NCBI GenBank assembly: GCA_027924645.1
Contig: BSBN01000213.1
Location: 29,452,501-29,516,500 of the forward strand
Length of the DNA: 64,000 nucleotides
DNA from: Cunninghamia lanceolata
Taxonomy: Eukaryota > Streptophyta > Pinopsida > Cupressales > Cupressaceae
Direction of reading: 5' to 3'
Program-made: the position numbers and the translations under genes
Part shown: positions 47,637-59,609 of the stretch, one piece after another
How the letters are laid out: each line of letters opens with the position of its first letter
Numbering within the stretch: the first letter of the stretch is position 1
The notes under the pieces: model-generated
Database searches by the model: none
What the model saw: the letters and a program-made list of their open reading frames with translations, nothing else
What the model was told of the DNA's origin: nothing

Positions 47637-49078
47637 TGATGTAGAGGCTCTTGTAGAATAACACAACTTTGATAGGTGACAAGGTAGGACTATTTTTATG
47701 AGGAATAATGCTTACAAGTTTATATCAAAGAGCCCATATGGAATTTCGTATTAGACACCTGATCTTCTCAAGGCAGAGATCTAGATGAACATTCAACACC
47801 TTGGAGAACACCCCCAAACCAATCAACAAGTCTAGACTTCCTTGGAGACACCATTTCCCGCATTGGTTGTCCTAAACCTTATAGCCCTCCAAATGGAAAT
47901 AGTCAGAAGTAACTTCCTATAGTGGCCTGCAAACTTAAATCTTAGACAATCCTAAGATACCCTTTGGATTGCCTTCATCATATATCAATTTGGGTTGACC
48001 TTGTTTTGGACGATATGGTCTAACCTATAACTACTCCCTTTATAGCCTATGGCCAATTAGGCCTATTTTTCAAAGAAACCACCCTTCCAAAGACTCAGAG
48101 AACTTCATGCACTAGTTAGACACTTTAATCTCATTCCCAAAGCAAGACTTTTTCATGTTTTGAGGCCCCACCACCAACTGCAACAGATTTGGCTTAGACT
48201 GTTATTCTTTACACCTACCTAGCACATGGTTTTGCTAGGTCACTTCAAGAAAACTCCATCAAAAATAGGATCCTTCCCAAAATACCTTCAAGAAGAATTA
48301 AAATAAACACCAATGAATCCATTCCACTGATCAAGGAGGGTTTGATTCAGTGGAATGGTGCAAAATACATAGTTTTCTATCAGAAACCCTAGATGAGGGT
48401 TTATCAAACCATTTTCAAAAGATGCAATTATATATTCTCTACAAATGTTTCAAGAACTCAAACTACATGCATTTGAAAGGTTACTCATAGTACTTTCAAT
48501 CAGTCATATCAAGAAGTCACCACTCATCCATACAAAAGCAGGGCATGTGCATCAACAGCGAAAAACTCAGAATACACAAGCAGAAAACTATTGTTACTTG
48601 TTGATTCCTTCACCAAATTACTTCTCCCTTCACAGTGGAGATCTGTAGGACTTTATGAAGCCTGCCTCGATGGTTTGGAGTAGTTGGAGGGTAGTTTGGA
48701 TTGGTGGGGGGATTGATAAACTATCCACAACCACCGAACTACCCCTATTTGTTAACTTCTGCAACTAATTACAATGTTTTGTCATGTGCATTGTAGTCTT
48801 ACATGGCAAACAAGTCTCCTAAACAACCTTACAAGGTAGATGAGCCTTTGACAAGGCATGACACTCCTTGACACATGCCAAAAAGGATTACAATGTATGA
48901 CCGCCCCATTACAATGCATGATTCTATGACTGCCTCTTGCAAGCATGACATCTTTTAGACATAGTCCTTATTACAAACATGGGAAATGGTCCTTAAGACC
49001 TTATTACAACATCATGAACATAAAAACAAACATTAACAATGCAAGATAAATGGAGGTCTCCTTAGTGCTCCTGCACCA
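47637..49078 (-). repeat. 3' LTR of the nested chromovirus
   Basis: On the minus strand it begins TGGTGCAGGAGC at 49078 and ends CTACATCA at 47637; 1442 bp, equal to its partner. Confidence 0.92.
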
Positions 49079-49100
49079 TACTCCTGGGGTGGGAAAGAAC

Positions 49101-52100
49101 TCAAGTCTCTTGAGGAAGTAGATCAACAAATGTGTTCCCATGCTTCAAGATGTCTTCTTCACTCATCCAAGTGGAATCTTCAGCAAGTAGACCCCTCCAT
49201 TTGACAAGGTACTCCTTGTAAGTCCTCTGTCTAGTCTTCTTCAAGACTTTGGTGTCCAAGATGCATTCCAATTGCAAAGGTTGATTGGGTGGGAGACCCT
49301 TAACCCATTCCTCATCTCCTGTTGTTGTCACATCTGCCTCTGAATCTGCATCATTACCACCTCTAAAGGAAACAAATCTGAGACATTAAAGATAGGAGAT
49401 ATTGTCAAGCCTTGAGGAAGCTCAATCAAAAAGGCATTAGGCCCAAATTTGTGCACAATCTGGCAGGGTCCTATCTTCTTCATGAGGAGTTTAGTTGGCT
49501 GCTCCTTTGGAAGTCTTTCCTTCTTCAAATGTGCCATGACCAAATCCCCAACTTTGTATTGCACATCTCTCCTTCTCTCATTGGCTTTCTCCTTGTACTT
49601 CTCATTATTCCTTTGAAGAGTTTCTCTTACATTATCATGGATGTCCTTCATGGCCAATGCAAAGTCTTTACCTTGAGCACTCTTCCTCTCCAATCCATGT
49701 AGATCTCTCAATTCAAGAATGCCTCTTGGGTGAATCCCATAGACAATCTCAAAGGGACTCCTTCCTGTGCTTCTATCAGTGGAGTCATTATAAGCAAATT
49801 CAGCTTGAGGGATGATCATATCCCATGCCTCTCCATGCTACTTTGTAAGACATCTGAGAAGATTTCCCAAAGACCTATTCACTACCTCAGTTTGGCCATC
49901 AATCTGAGGATGATAGGCTGAAGTGAATGACAACTGAGTGCCCAACTTCTTCCACAAAGTATGCCAAAAGTGGCCCACAAACTTTCTATCCCTATTAGTC
50001 ACAATCTTAAGAGGCAAACCATGGATTCTAACAATTTCTTTGAAGAACAAACCAACAATGTGTGAAGCATCATTAGTGCATTTTCATGGCAAGAAATGAG
50101 CCATCTTACTTAATCTATCCACCACAACAAATATGCTATCAAAACCTCTTTGAGTCCTAGGAAGACCCAAAACAAAATCCATGCTAATACTTTCCCATGG
50201 CCTATGAGGAATAGGAAGTGGCTGATATAGACTAGCATTAGATGAAGTACCCTTTGCCCTTTGACAAATACTACAACATTCAACAAATTTTCTGATGTCT
50301 GATTGCATTTGAGGCCAAAAATAAAACCTTTTCACCTGATTCAATGTTTTATCTAGCCCAAAGTGACCTCCTAGTCCACCACAATGTTTTTCTTTTATGA
50401 TGTTCTCCCTCATGGAACACATAATTGGCTACCTTTGAACAATAACCCCTGCTGCAACAAAAACTCAAAAAAATTAGAATGATAAGAGTCTAAAAACTAT
50501 GAACAAACTTCATATACCTCCTTGAAATCTTCATCATCCTGATACATATGTTTGAGAGCATCAATCCCCACACTTTGCAACTAAATCTCTTGCACCATAC
50601 ACACCCTTCTACTCAATGCATCTGCCACTTTATTGGCCTGCCCCTTCTTGTGTTTGATGGAAAAGGTGTATGCTTGGAGTTGTTCAACCCATTTCATATG
50701 CCTGTGATTGAGTTTCTCCTGTGAATTCAGAAAACTAAGTGCATGGTTGTTAGTATAAACAATGAATTCTTTAGGCAAGAGATAGTGCCTCCATTTCTTC
50801 AAGGTTTGCACCATGGCATACAACTCCAAGTCATAAGTAGAGTACTTTCTTTTAGTATCATTTAGTTTCTCACTAAAGAAGGCAACTAGTCTACCCTCCT
50901 AACTCAAGAAAACCTCTATAGCAAGGTTACTAGCATCACATTCCACCACAAACAACTTATTAAAATCAAGCAAAACAAGAATGGGTTGTTGTGCTACCTT
51001 TTGTTTCAGAATTTTAAAAGAATCATTGGCTGCCTTTGTCTAAGAAAACTTGCATTTCTGCCCCCTTTTAATGGTATCCAAAATAGGTGCACAAATATGA
51101 CCAAAACCCCTTATAAACTTCCTATAAAATGTTGCCAAACCATGAAAATGTTTTACATCACCTGTTGTTTTAGGAGTTGGCTATGACAAAATAGCCTCTA
51201 CCTTTGTTGGATCCATCTTCAAATTGCCTTGGGAGATGACAAAACTAAGATAGGTGAGTTCTTCCTTCATGAAGACACTCTTCTCCATGTTGATAATCAA
51301 TTTCTCATCATGCAACTTCTTCAAAACCTGATCCAAATGTTGCAAATGCTCTTCCTTTGTCCTACTAAAAACAAGAATGTCATCAAGGTACACCACAACA
51401 AATTTGCCAATGAAATCTTATAACACTTCATTCATGAGACATATAAAAGTACTTGGGGTATTGGATAGGCCAAATGGCATCGCTAATCACTCATAAAGAC
51501 CCTCATTTGTTTTGAATGTTGTCTTCCATTCATCCCCTTGCTTTATCCTAATTTGATGATACCCACTCTTAAGATCAATCTTGGAAAAGTATCTAGCCCC
51601 TCCCAAACTGTCCATTAAATCCTCAATCCTTGGCATAGGGAACCTATATCTTATAGTAATCTTGTAATAGCCCTAGAATCCATACATAGTCTCCATTTAC
51701 CATCCTTTTTAGGGGCTAGGACTGTTGGGACAGCACATGGGCTAAGGTTCTTTCTCACCAATCCCTTATCCAACAACTCTTGTACTTGCTTAGCAATCTC
51801 TTCATTTTGAGAAGGTGTCATCTTGTAGGCTGCTTTGTTTGGCAAAGTAGATCATGGTATGAAGTCAATTTGATGGCTTATGTCCCTAATAGGTGGTAAT
51901 TCATTAGGCATCTCCTCTACCATGATACCCTTATACTTCTCTAACAATTACTACACCTCCTTGGGAACTTCTTCCTCACTAGGACCAGGCAAATTAGGAC
52001 TATTTTTAGGCTTCAAAATCAGAGCATACCCTTGGGTTCCTTCCTCCTTGAGGGTGTCTAGAAACTCTTTACCACTCATAATCATGACACTTGACCCAAC

Positions 52101-53650
52101 ACTCTTCTCTACATTCTCATTTGGCAATGGATCCATTCTATACTTCCTATCATTCTTCGTTCTGATGAAGGAGCTAGATTTACCATCATGTTGGGATTGA
52201 ACATCATATTGCCATGGACGTCCTAATAGCAAATGACAAGCATCCATGAGGATTATATCACACAAAATCTTGTCCTTATAGTCCCCTATCTCAAACTCTA
52301 CCCAAGTTTGTACATCTACCAAAACTTGTTGCCCCTTATTCAACCATGACACTTTATAAGGACTAACATGAGGAAGTCTTTTCAATTTCAACTTGTCTAC
52401 CATTTCAATAGAAACAAAATTTTTAGTTGAACCTGAACCAACAATTACCTTGCAAATATTACCATAGGCCTTGCATGTTGTCCTGAAAAATGTCTTCCTC
52501 TGAGGGGGTTCTTGTGTCTGAGACACCTTCAACATGGTTCTCCTCATCATCAAATTTTCTCCATCATGGACTGGGGATGCACTTCCAATTGGAGAGCTAA
52601 CACTTTGGAAATCTTCCTCTTGCATCAACTGGTTCCTTCTTTCTCCATGAGAGCTTGAGGCTTATTTCTCCCTGGTCCACCAAATCTACCCCTTCCATTG
52701 GGTCTGCTTCCTCTAAAGTCTCCTCTAGAACCTGATTCTCCACTTTGTTTCTGGGAACTAGATTCCCCTTGACTTCTTTTGAACTAATTTCTGCCTCCAA
52801 AATTGCCCCTACGTCTGAAATTTCTGCCACCTCTTCCTCTATTTTGCTGCTCACCTTTCCTCTTCAACTTCTCTTCAGCCCTCAATGCCATTTGAAAGCA
52901 TTTGTCCATGGTTTCAGGGGTTAGTATACTGATTTCATCTTGTATACTAAACTTCAAACCATTTAGATACCTTGCCACTTTACCTTTTTCATCCTCCATA
53001 TGTCCACAACGAAGAGATAACTTGTGAAACTCCTCGGTGTAGGTGGCCACATCCAAATCTCTTTGTTTGAGATTTTGCATCTTGTAGATCTGCACCTTAT
53101 AATCTAATGGAAGGAATTGGGACTTGATCCTCTCCAACATTCTACTCCATGAAGAGATCATGCTCTTCCCACTCTTCACCCTCTCACCTTGGGTGTAATT
53201 CCACCATGTGAGAGCAGCACCCTTGAGTTTTGTTTTGGCAAACTTCACCCTCTTGTTTTCAGGAACTTCTTTGTATTCAAAGTAGTTATTTAAGGCCTCA
53301 ATCCACTCCATAACTTCATCAACATTCATCTTTCCACTAAACATTGGAATCTCCATCCGAGCCTCTGAAGAATCTTTGCCAATTGCCTTGATGGCTTCAA
53401 GGAAATGTTTCTGATTTGTAGGTATCTCTGCCTCTTCTTGATCTTCTTCTTCCTCCTCATTTTCTTCCTCTTCATCAGAACCTTCATCTATCCTCTTCCC
53501 TATCCTCAGTGCCTTCAACTTAGCTTGGAGTGCTTCCTTGACTCCACTCTTAATCTTCTCTTCCATCTCCTTGAACTTCTTAACCATCTCAGTGGTCATC
53601 CCTTTTGGAGGCATGTTGCTAGCCTTTCCTTCACTCTCCTTGGCTGACAT
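49101..53650 (-). pseudogene. Gag-pol polyprotein of the nested chromovirus, broken
   Basis: Reading down from ATG 53650, 42 bases after the PBS: an acidic charged N-terminus and gag core (288 codons open), an RG-rich stretch, protease (52628-51951), RT (51845-51181 with YLDD retained), RNase H (50829-50581), integrase zinc module and core (50422-49838), integrase C-terminus (49819-49328) and chromodomain (49331-49101). Stops and frameshifts separate these blocks. The CCHC region is damaged. The protease motif reads VGSGS where the related element has VDSGS, and the integrase second Asp is Asn (TNRDRKF against SDRDPKF). No active product is possible. Confidence 0.92.
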
Positions 53651-53691
53651 ATACTAGGTCTTACACGCAACCAACTGACAGAACCTTTGGT

Positions 53692-53704
53692 GGCTCTAAT
53701 ACCA
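53692..53704 (-). promoter_or_regulatory. Primer-binding site of the nested chromovirus
   Basis: On the minus strand TGGTATTAGAGCC follows the 5' LTR after three bases. It has one change from TGGTATCAGAGCC. Confidence 0.9.
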
Positions 53705-53707
53705 CTA

Positions 53708-55149
53708 TGATGTAGAGACTCTTGGAGAATAACACAACTTTGATAGGTGACAAGGTAGGACTATTTTTATGAGGAACAATGCTTACAAGTTTATATCAAA
53801 GAGCCCATATGGAATTTGGCATTAGACACCTGATATTCTCAAGGCAGGGATCTAGAGGAACATTCAACACCTTGGAGAACACCCCCAAACCAATCAAAAA
53901 GTTTAGACTTCCTTGGAGGCACCATTTCCCACATTGGCTGTCCTAAACCTTGTAGCCCTCCAAATGGAAATAGTCAGCAATAACTTCCTATGGTGGCCTA
54001 CAAACTTAAATCTTAGACAATCCTAAGATACCCTTTTGGATTGCCTTCAACATATATCAATTTGGGTTGACCTTGTTTGGATGATATGGTCTAACCTATA
54101 ACTACTCCCTTTGTAGCCTATGGCCAATTAGGCCTATTTTGCAAAGCAACCACCCTTCCAAAGACTCACAGAACTTCCTACACTAGTTAGACACTTCAAT
54201 CTCATTCCCAAACCAAGACTTTTTCAGGTTTTGAGGCCCCACCACCAACTGCAATAGATTTGGCTTAGACTGTTATTCTTTACACCTGCCTAGCACATGG
54301 TTTTGCTAGGTCACTTCAAGAAAACTTCATAAAAATAGGCTCCTGCCCAAAATACCTTTGATAAGCATTAAAATAAACATTAATGAATCCATTCCACTAA
54401 TCAAGGAGGGTTTGATTCAGTGGAATGGTGCAAAATACATAGTTTTCTGTCAAAAACCCTAGATGAGGGTTTTTCAAACTGTTTTCAGAAAGTTGCAATT
54501 ATATATGCTCTACAAATGTTTAAAGAACTCAAACTACATGCATTTGAAAGGTTACTCATAGTACTTTCAATCAGTCATATCAAGAAGTCACCACTCATCT
54601 GTACAAAAGCAGGGCATGTGCAGCAACAACGAAAAACTCAGAATACATAGGCAGAAAACTGTTGTTACTTGTTGATTCCTTCACCAAATTACTTCTCCCT
54701 TCACAATGGACATTTGCAGGACTTTATGAAGCTTGCATCAATGGTTTGGAGCAGTTGGAGGGCAGTTTGGATCGGTGGGGGGACTGGTAAACTATCCACA
54801 ACCACTGAACTGCCCCTATTTGTTAACTTCTGCAACTAATTACAATGTTTTGTCATGTGCATTGTAGTCTTACATGCACAACAAGTATCCTAAACAACCT
54901 TACATGGTAGATGAGCCTTTGACAAGGCATGACACTCCTTGACACATGACAAAAAGGCTTACAATGTATGACTGCCCCATTACAATGCATGATTCTGTGA
55001 CTGCCTCTTGCAAGCATGACATCTTTTGGACATAGTCCTTATTACAAACATGGGAAATGGTCCTTAAGACCTTATTACAACATCATGAACATCAAAACAA
55101 ACATTAACAATGCAAGATAAATGGATAACTCCTTAGTGCTCCTGCACTA
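53708..55149 (-). repeat. 5' LTR of the nested chromovirus
   Basis: On the minus strand it starts at 55149 with TAGTGCAGG, a one-base change from the TGGTGCAGG of its partner, and ends CTACATCA at 53708. Confidence 0.92.
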
Positions 55150-55456
55150 CTTCCCCTCATGCAGTTGGCAGCCAGGATTTGAAGATAGACATTAGAATCA
55201 TTTTGTATCTCTTTCAGTTAGCTCTTTGAAGTTTGTATGTAACTTTCTTTGGAAAATTGTAATGAGGAATATTTAATTCCTTTACTAATGAAATGTATTT
55301 GATTATGCAATGGGAGTTTGAAATATGTTTCAAATGTGCATCTTATCGAATGAATTTGAGGAAAAAATTTATTGCTTTCTCTGTCAGTATCTCGATCTTT
55401 TTACTTTTGAATTAAACATGGTAAATCTTAGTTGATAGATCAAGTGGCTTATTACA

Positions 55457-55461
55457 TTGTG
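55457..55461. other. Target-site duplication TTGTG (right) of the solo LTR
   Basis: It matches 45131-45135 and follows the LTR end ATTACA directly. Confidence 0.92.
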
Positions 55462-55729
55462 GACTCTAGTTTTTAATTCTATCCTTTAGATTCTAGTTAT
55501 TCTCGTTTTTATTCATCCAACTCACTCTCTTTCTCTTAACATATTTTAAGTAGGAAGGAGGCAATATTCTAGTCAATATTTATTTAGTTTTGTATTAATA
55601 AAGCAACAGATTAATAAAACAAAAAAACAAATAAATAATTCTTGTTTAGTCTTGTCTAGATTGTAATAGGAGAGTAATCCAAACCTCAAACAAAACTTAG
55701 GTTAAGCATACAACAAAAACTACATTACC

Positions 55730-56206
55730 CTATATAACCCACAAGTTTAGTATATAAGATAAAAGCATCATGCAATGTTCCTCCTTCTCCATTATCGCTC
55801 TAATAAATTGCAACTTGGTCACAATCATATTGAGAATGTTTAGGTGCTTAGCCACAAAAACACCATCCTCCATCCTAAGAGTATACAAATTTTTTCTTAG
55901 GAAAATTATATACAATAGGGATTTAGCTTGATAAATCTCTCTCAACATCTTTCAAAGAGTTGTTGTAGTTTCTTCTTCATGTATATTTAACAACACAAAG
56001 TCTACCAAATAGAGCCTGATGAGAGCCTTTGCTTTTCTATCTAGTATGTTCCAGTCAACTTAATTCATTGCAATGGGTTTGGACCTAGATATGGCAAACC
56101 ATAGGTCTCCATCTACAAGCATATCATCCATCTTGAACTTAAAAATCTCAAAGTTAGTGTTGTGAACTTCTCCATCTGTATCATTGATGTGCTTTTCATT
56201 TTTCAT
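55730..56206 (-). pseudogene. Ty1/copia gag remnant (UBN2 type)
   Basis: From ATG at 56206 one minus-strand frame reads about 158 codons with two internal stops. It shows the pattern of copia gag proteins: FKFKMDDML near the start, KAKALIRLYLVD, an EIYQAKSL segment, LYTLRMEDG and VAKHLNILN, then LLSYILNLW. Only the gag N-terminal half remains; no CCHC, protease or pol sequence follows. A primer-binding site lies 90 bases upstream. It is a dead 5' fragment of a copia element. Confidence 0.85.
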
Positions 56207-56295
56207 ATAAAAATATATCCTTCTATTCAAGATCACTCATTCTAAGATTAGTACAAAAACCATTGTCCCTAATACCTAAAATATAACATTATCAA

Positions 56296-56307
56296 GCTTT
56301 GATACCA
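56296..56307 (-). promoter_or_regulatory. Primer-binding site of the copia remnant
   Basis: On the minus strand TGGTATCAAAGC, a one-base variant of the tRNA-Met type, lies between the LTR fragment and the gag remnant. Confidence 0.8.
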
Positions 56308-56309
56308 AA

Positions 56310-56952
56310 TCAAAGGAAGAAAGGGTGTGGAATATGCTTCCTACACTAATCTATGAGTGGAGGTATATGCAGAAAATAAATTAATCATATAGATATAAGG
56401 AAATAAACACACAAAAAAAAAACCATTAAAGTATCTTAATGTATTATTTAGTAATAAATGGTTATAATACACTTGGAGAGTCTAAGCCTCTACAAGAGTA
56501 TCAACAATAAGAGATCTTGAGAAACTCTTACAACATAACAATACCTACAAAACTCACCATGAACCCTCCATCTCAAGCACTCAATAAATAGGAGAATCAA
56601 TACATAAAACCATCAAATGGTAATTATAAAAGCATGAGATAAAACCACCTAAAATATGACATCTAAATTTCTAATAAAAATCAAATGCCCTAATCCCAAG
56701 ATGAGTCCACAAGGTAAATATAATATAATCATTCTACATGTCATAAGCTCATCATAATCAACTCACGAACTTGGGTGCTCCATTTTGGCTCTAGTATCTC
56801 CATTAAAATATGCCTTATAACGTCTCATAACATACGTTCTAAGTTGGTCAACAAGTGTAACTCCCTCTTACAACTCTTTTGTTTCATAAATATTCTTATA
56901 TTTTTTATGTGGGAGGTCTAACTTCTAGAGGCCATAACTTTTGATATAGGAA
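56310..56952 (-). repeat. 5' LTR of the copia remnant (start probably lost)
   Basis: The sequence upstream of the PBS on the minus strand; 56651-56951 has a reverse-complement match at 2905-3194. The exact LTR end next to the PBS is unclear, since no CA is at the usual place. The start may be cut by the sequence that begins at 56953. Confidence 0.65.
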
Positions 56953-57300
56953 CACTACAACAAATCCTTGTGATTACCTCAATTTTTTTCTCCATTTTTT
57001 GCTTCCACCCACTGTTTTAATGTATTTTTCTCCAATTTTTTGAAAAAGTCGGCGCTATTTATCAAGATGGTGCTATTTTTGGCATTTTTTGCGCTGATCA
57101 GATCAAGTAGGCACTAATTCAGACGCTAATTAGCGCCTACTTTAGCGCCCAATTTAGTGCCTACTTGAGTGCCTAATTTAGCACCCAATTTAGCACCTAC
57201 TTTAACACCTAATTTAGTGCCTACTTTACACCTAATTTAGCACCCAATTTAGTGCCTAACTTCGCACATAGTTTAGCGCTTAATGTAGCACCTAATTTAT
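56953..57300 (+). mobile_element. Possible CACTA-type transposon terminus
   Basis: CACTACAACAAA begins at 56953, just where homology between the copia LTR and its 2.9-kb copy stops. From about 57100 to 57300 a word of about 15 bases (variants of GCACCTAATTTA and GCGCCTACTTTA) repeats in tandem, like the subterminal repeats of CACTA transposons. No opposite TTGTAGTG end and no transposase were found, so this is tentative. Confidence 0.35.
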
Positions 57301-57310
57301 TGTTACTTGG

Positions 57311-58810
57311 GTTTAGGAGTATTATTTAGGGTTTAGGGTTTATGGTTTTGAGGTTAGGGGTTAAGGTTTAGAGGTTTAGGGTTTAGGGTTTAGAGAGAGA
57401 TAGAGGACTAACAGGGAGATATAGAGGAGATCGAGGGGAGAGATAGGGAGATAGAGAGTGAGGGATATGGCCAAAGAGATGGGGAGAGAGATTGAGAGGT
57501 AGAGGGACAAGGGCAATAGGGAGAGAGCAGAGAGATAGGGAGATATAGAGGTTTACGGTTACTTGGGATTAGGGTTTAGGGGTTTAGGGTTTCTTGGGTT
57601 TAGGGGTTAGGATTTAGGGGCATTATAATTTAGGGTTTAGGGTTTATTGTTTAGGGGTTAGGGGTTCAGGTTTAGAGCTTTAGGGTTTAGGGTTTATAGA
57701 GAGAGAAATGATAGTGAGATATAAAGGAGACTGTGGAGCGAGATAGGGAGATAGAGAATGAGGCACATGGCTAGAGACATAGGGAGAGAGATTATTGAGA
57801 GGTAGAGGGATGATAGAGATAGGGAGATAGGGGAGAGATAGGGTGATAGAGGTTTAGAGTTGCTTGGATTTAGGGTTTAGGGTTGCTTGGGTTTGGAGAG
57901 AGAGAGAGAGAGGTTTAGGGGTTAGGGGTTAAGGATTAGGAGCATTCTTCAGGGTTTACGGTTAATTAGTATTTAGAGGTTTAGGGTTTAGTGTTTAGAG
58001 AGAGGACCAATGGGGAGATACAGAGAGTGAGGTACATGGTCAGAGACATAGCCAGAAGAGATAGGGATATGGAGAGTGAGGGACATGGCCAAAGACATAG
58101 GGAGAGAGATTGAGAGGTAGAGGAATGATAAAGATAGGGAGATAGGGAGATAGAGATTTAGGGTTGCTTGGGTTTAGTGTTTAGGGTTTAGGGGTTTTCC
58201 AGGGTTTAGGATTTAGGGGTTTAGGGTTTCTCAGGTTTAGGGTTTAGGGGTTAGGAGCTAGGGTTTAGGGTTTAGAGGCATTATTCAGGGTTTACAGTTG
58301 CATGTCAAAAGAAGTCTCTCTCTCTAAATCCCTCAACCTTAAATAATGCCCCTAACCCCTAACCCCTAAACCCTAAACAACCTGAGCAACCCTAAACCTC
58401 TTTCTCCCTATCTCTCCCTTATCTCCCTCAACTCTCTATCATCCCTCTACCTCTCAATCTCTCTCCCTATCTCTCTAGACATCTCACTCACTCTCTATCT
58501 CCCTATCTCTCCCTGTCTCCTCTATCTCTCCAAATCTATCTCCTCTCTAGTCTCTCTACCTATATATCTCTCCCTATCTCTTGCCTCTCTCTCCCTTATC
58601 ATTCCTCTATCTCCCTATCTCTCTAAACATCTCTCTAGTCACTCTCTATCTCCCTATCTCTCCCTTCTATCTCCTCTATCTCTCCCTATTTGTCTCCTCT
58701 CTATCGACTCTCTCTACCTAGCTATCTCTGCCTCTCTCTCTATCTCTTGCCTCTCTCCCCCTATCATTTGACCTATATATCTTCCTCTCTCTCCCTTAAT
58801 CTATTAATTC
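57311..58810. repeat. TTTAGGG-like and GAGATAG repeats in inverted arms
   Basis: The left arm (57311-58300) alternates blocks of degenerate TTTAGGG/GGTTTAGG with GA-rich blocks of GAGATAGGGAGATAG. One composite of about 300 bp recurs three times (near 57415, 57715 and 58010). The right arm (58320-58810) is the reverse complement type: CCCTAAACCC words, then long C/T-rich CTATCTCTCC stretches. TTTAGGG is the Arabidopsis-type plant telomere repeat, so this is an interstitial telomere-like satellite. It lies inside retroelement DNA, so it is not a chromosome end. Confidence 0.88.
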
Positions 58811-59609
58811 TCCCTCTCTCTTATCAATGAAGGAAATGAACAAGAAAACTAGGACTCTCTCGCTCTAGTCTCTTACTCTTTGCCTCTATCTGTCTCCCTT
58901 ATCAAAAAAGCAAACGGAAACAAGAAAACTACGACATGAAAAGAGGGATGAGGATATAAATTGGCCAAATGAAATGGAAACAAGATAAAACTAAAGTTCA
59001 TTAGATGGGAAGAATGATGAGAGGAGAGGTGGAAAATAGTAAAATAGGGAAAAAATGGGGGGATCTAAAGGGAAATTAGAAAGGAAAAGGAAAACTAGCT
59101 AGGAAAGCTAGGAAAAGGATTTAACTAGGAGGTAGATAGGTTAGAGAGAGAGAGAGAGCATTAGTTAATCACACACTTCACATTTGACATCATGCTAAAA
59201 AGATCAAATAAGTTTTGTATTTCTTCTCAACTATTTCCTTTCCCTATCTTAATTACTTAATATCTCAATATTTTATTCTACTCTCAACTCCTTGTACTTT
59301 AAAGTTTAATTAAATCTAGGATTGGACTTAAATCTTCTATTATAGGGTATGATTTATTTCCCTACATTTTTTTGAACTCGCAATTTCCATGCCTATGTTT
59401 AGGATAAAAAAAGATTGATTTTTTATTTTCAGATTTTTGTTGTTTGCATTTGTTGGAAACAACCCGATGCCTTTAATTTTGCATTCCTAAGAAACATCTA
59501 GGATCCTTATTCTTGTATATATTTCCAAATCCAATTTTGTTTTTCTATTTTAGGGGTATGGTTTAAAGATTTATAGAAAACATTATGTTTCAAGTATGAG
59601 GATAACCAG
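58811..59609. other. Non-coding DNA before the copia element
   Basis: The first part is still purine/pyrimidine-biased and the rest is AT-rich. There is a GAGAGA run at about 59144-59158. No gene is recognised. Confidence 0.55.

Larger units (their letters stand above)
47637..55149 (-). mobile_element. Nested Ty3/gypsy chromovirus, 7513 bp, inactive
   Basis: It lies in the solo LTR of family B in minus orientation. The LTRs (47637-49078 and 53708-55149) are 1442 bp each. Five-base target copies are CTTCT at 47632-47636 and CTTCC at 55150-55154; the uninterrupted site is visible near 39500 on the minus strand as GATGCTTCCCC. LTR starts (TGGTGCAGG), LTR ends, gag and pol are related to the 16863-24495 element. 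By eye the LTRs differ at about 9 of the first 160 positions, clearly more than in that element. Confidence 0.94.
45136..55456 (+). mobile_element. Family B solo LTR, split by a nested chromovirus
   Basis: The LTR starts TGTTACACCCCG at 45136, runs to 47636, is interrupted by the element 47637-55149, and resumes at 55155 after the repeated target bases to end ATTACA at 55456. TTGTG flanks the whole, and neither a PBS nor internal family B sequence follows, so this is a solo LTR left by recombination between the two LTRs of a former element. The two parts make about 2.8 kb, against 3088 bp in the 39194-42281 copy. Confidence 0.93.

Noticed and set aside
57311..58810. A true chromosome end
   Set aside because: The repeats are degenerate, occur in both orientations and are followed by ordinary retroelement DNA on both sides.
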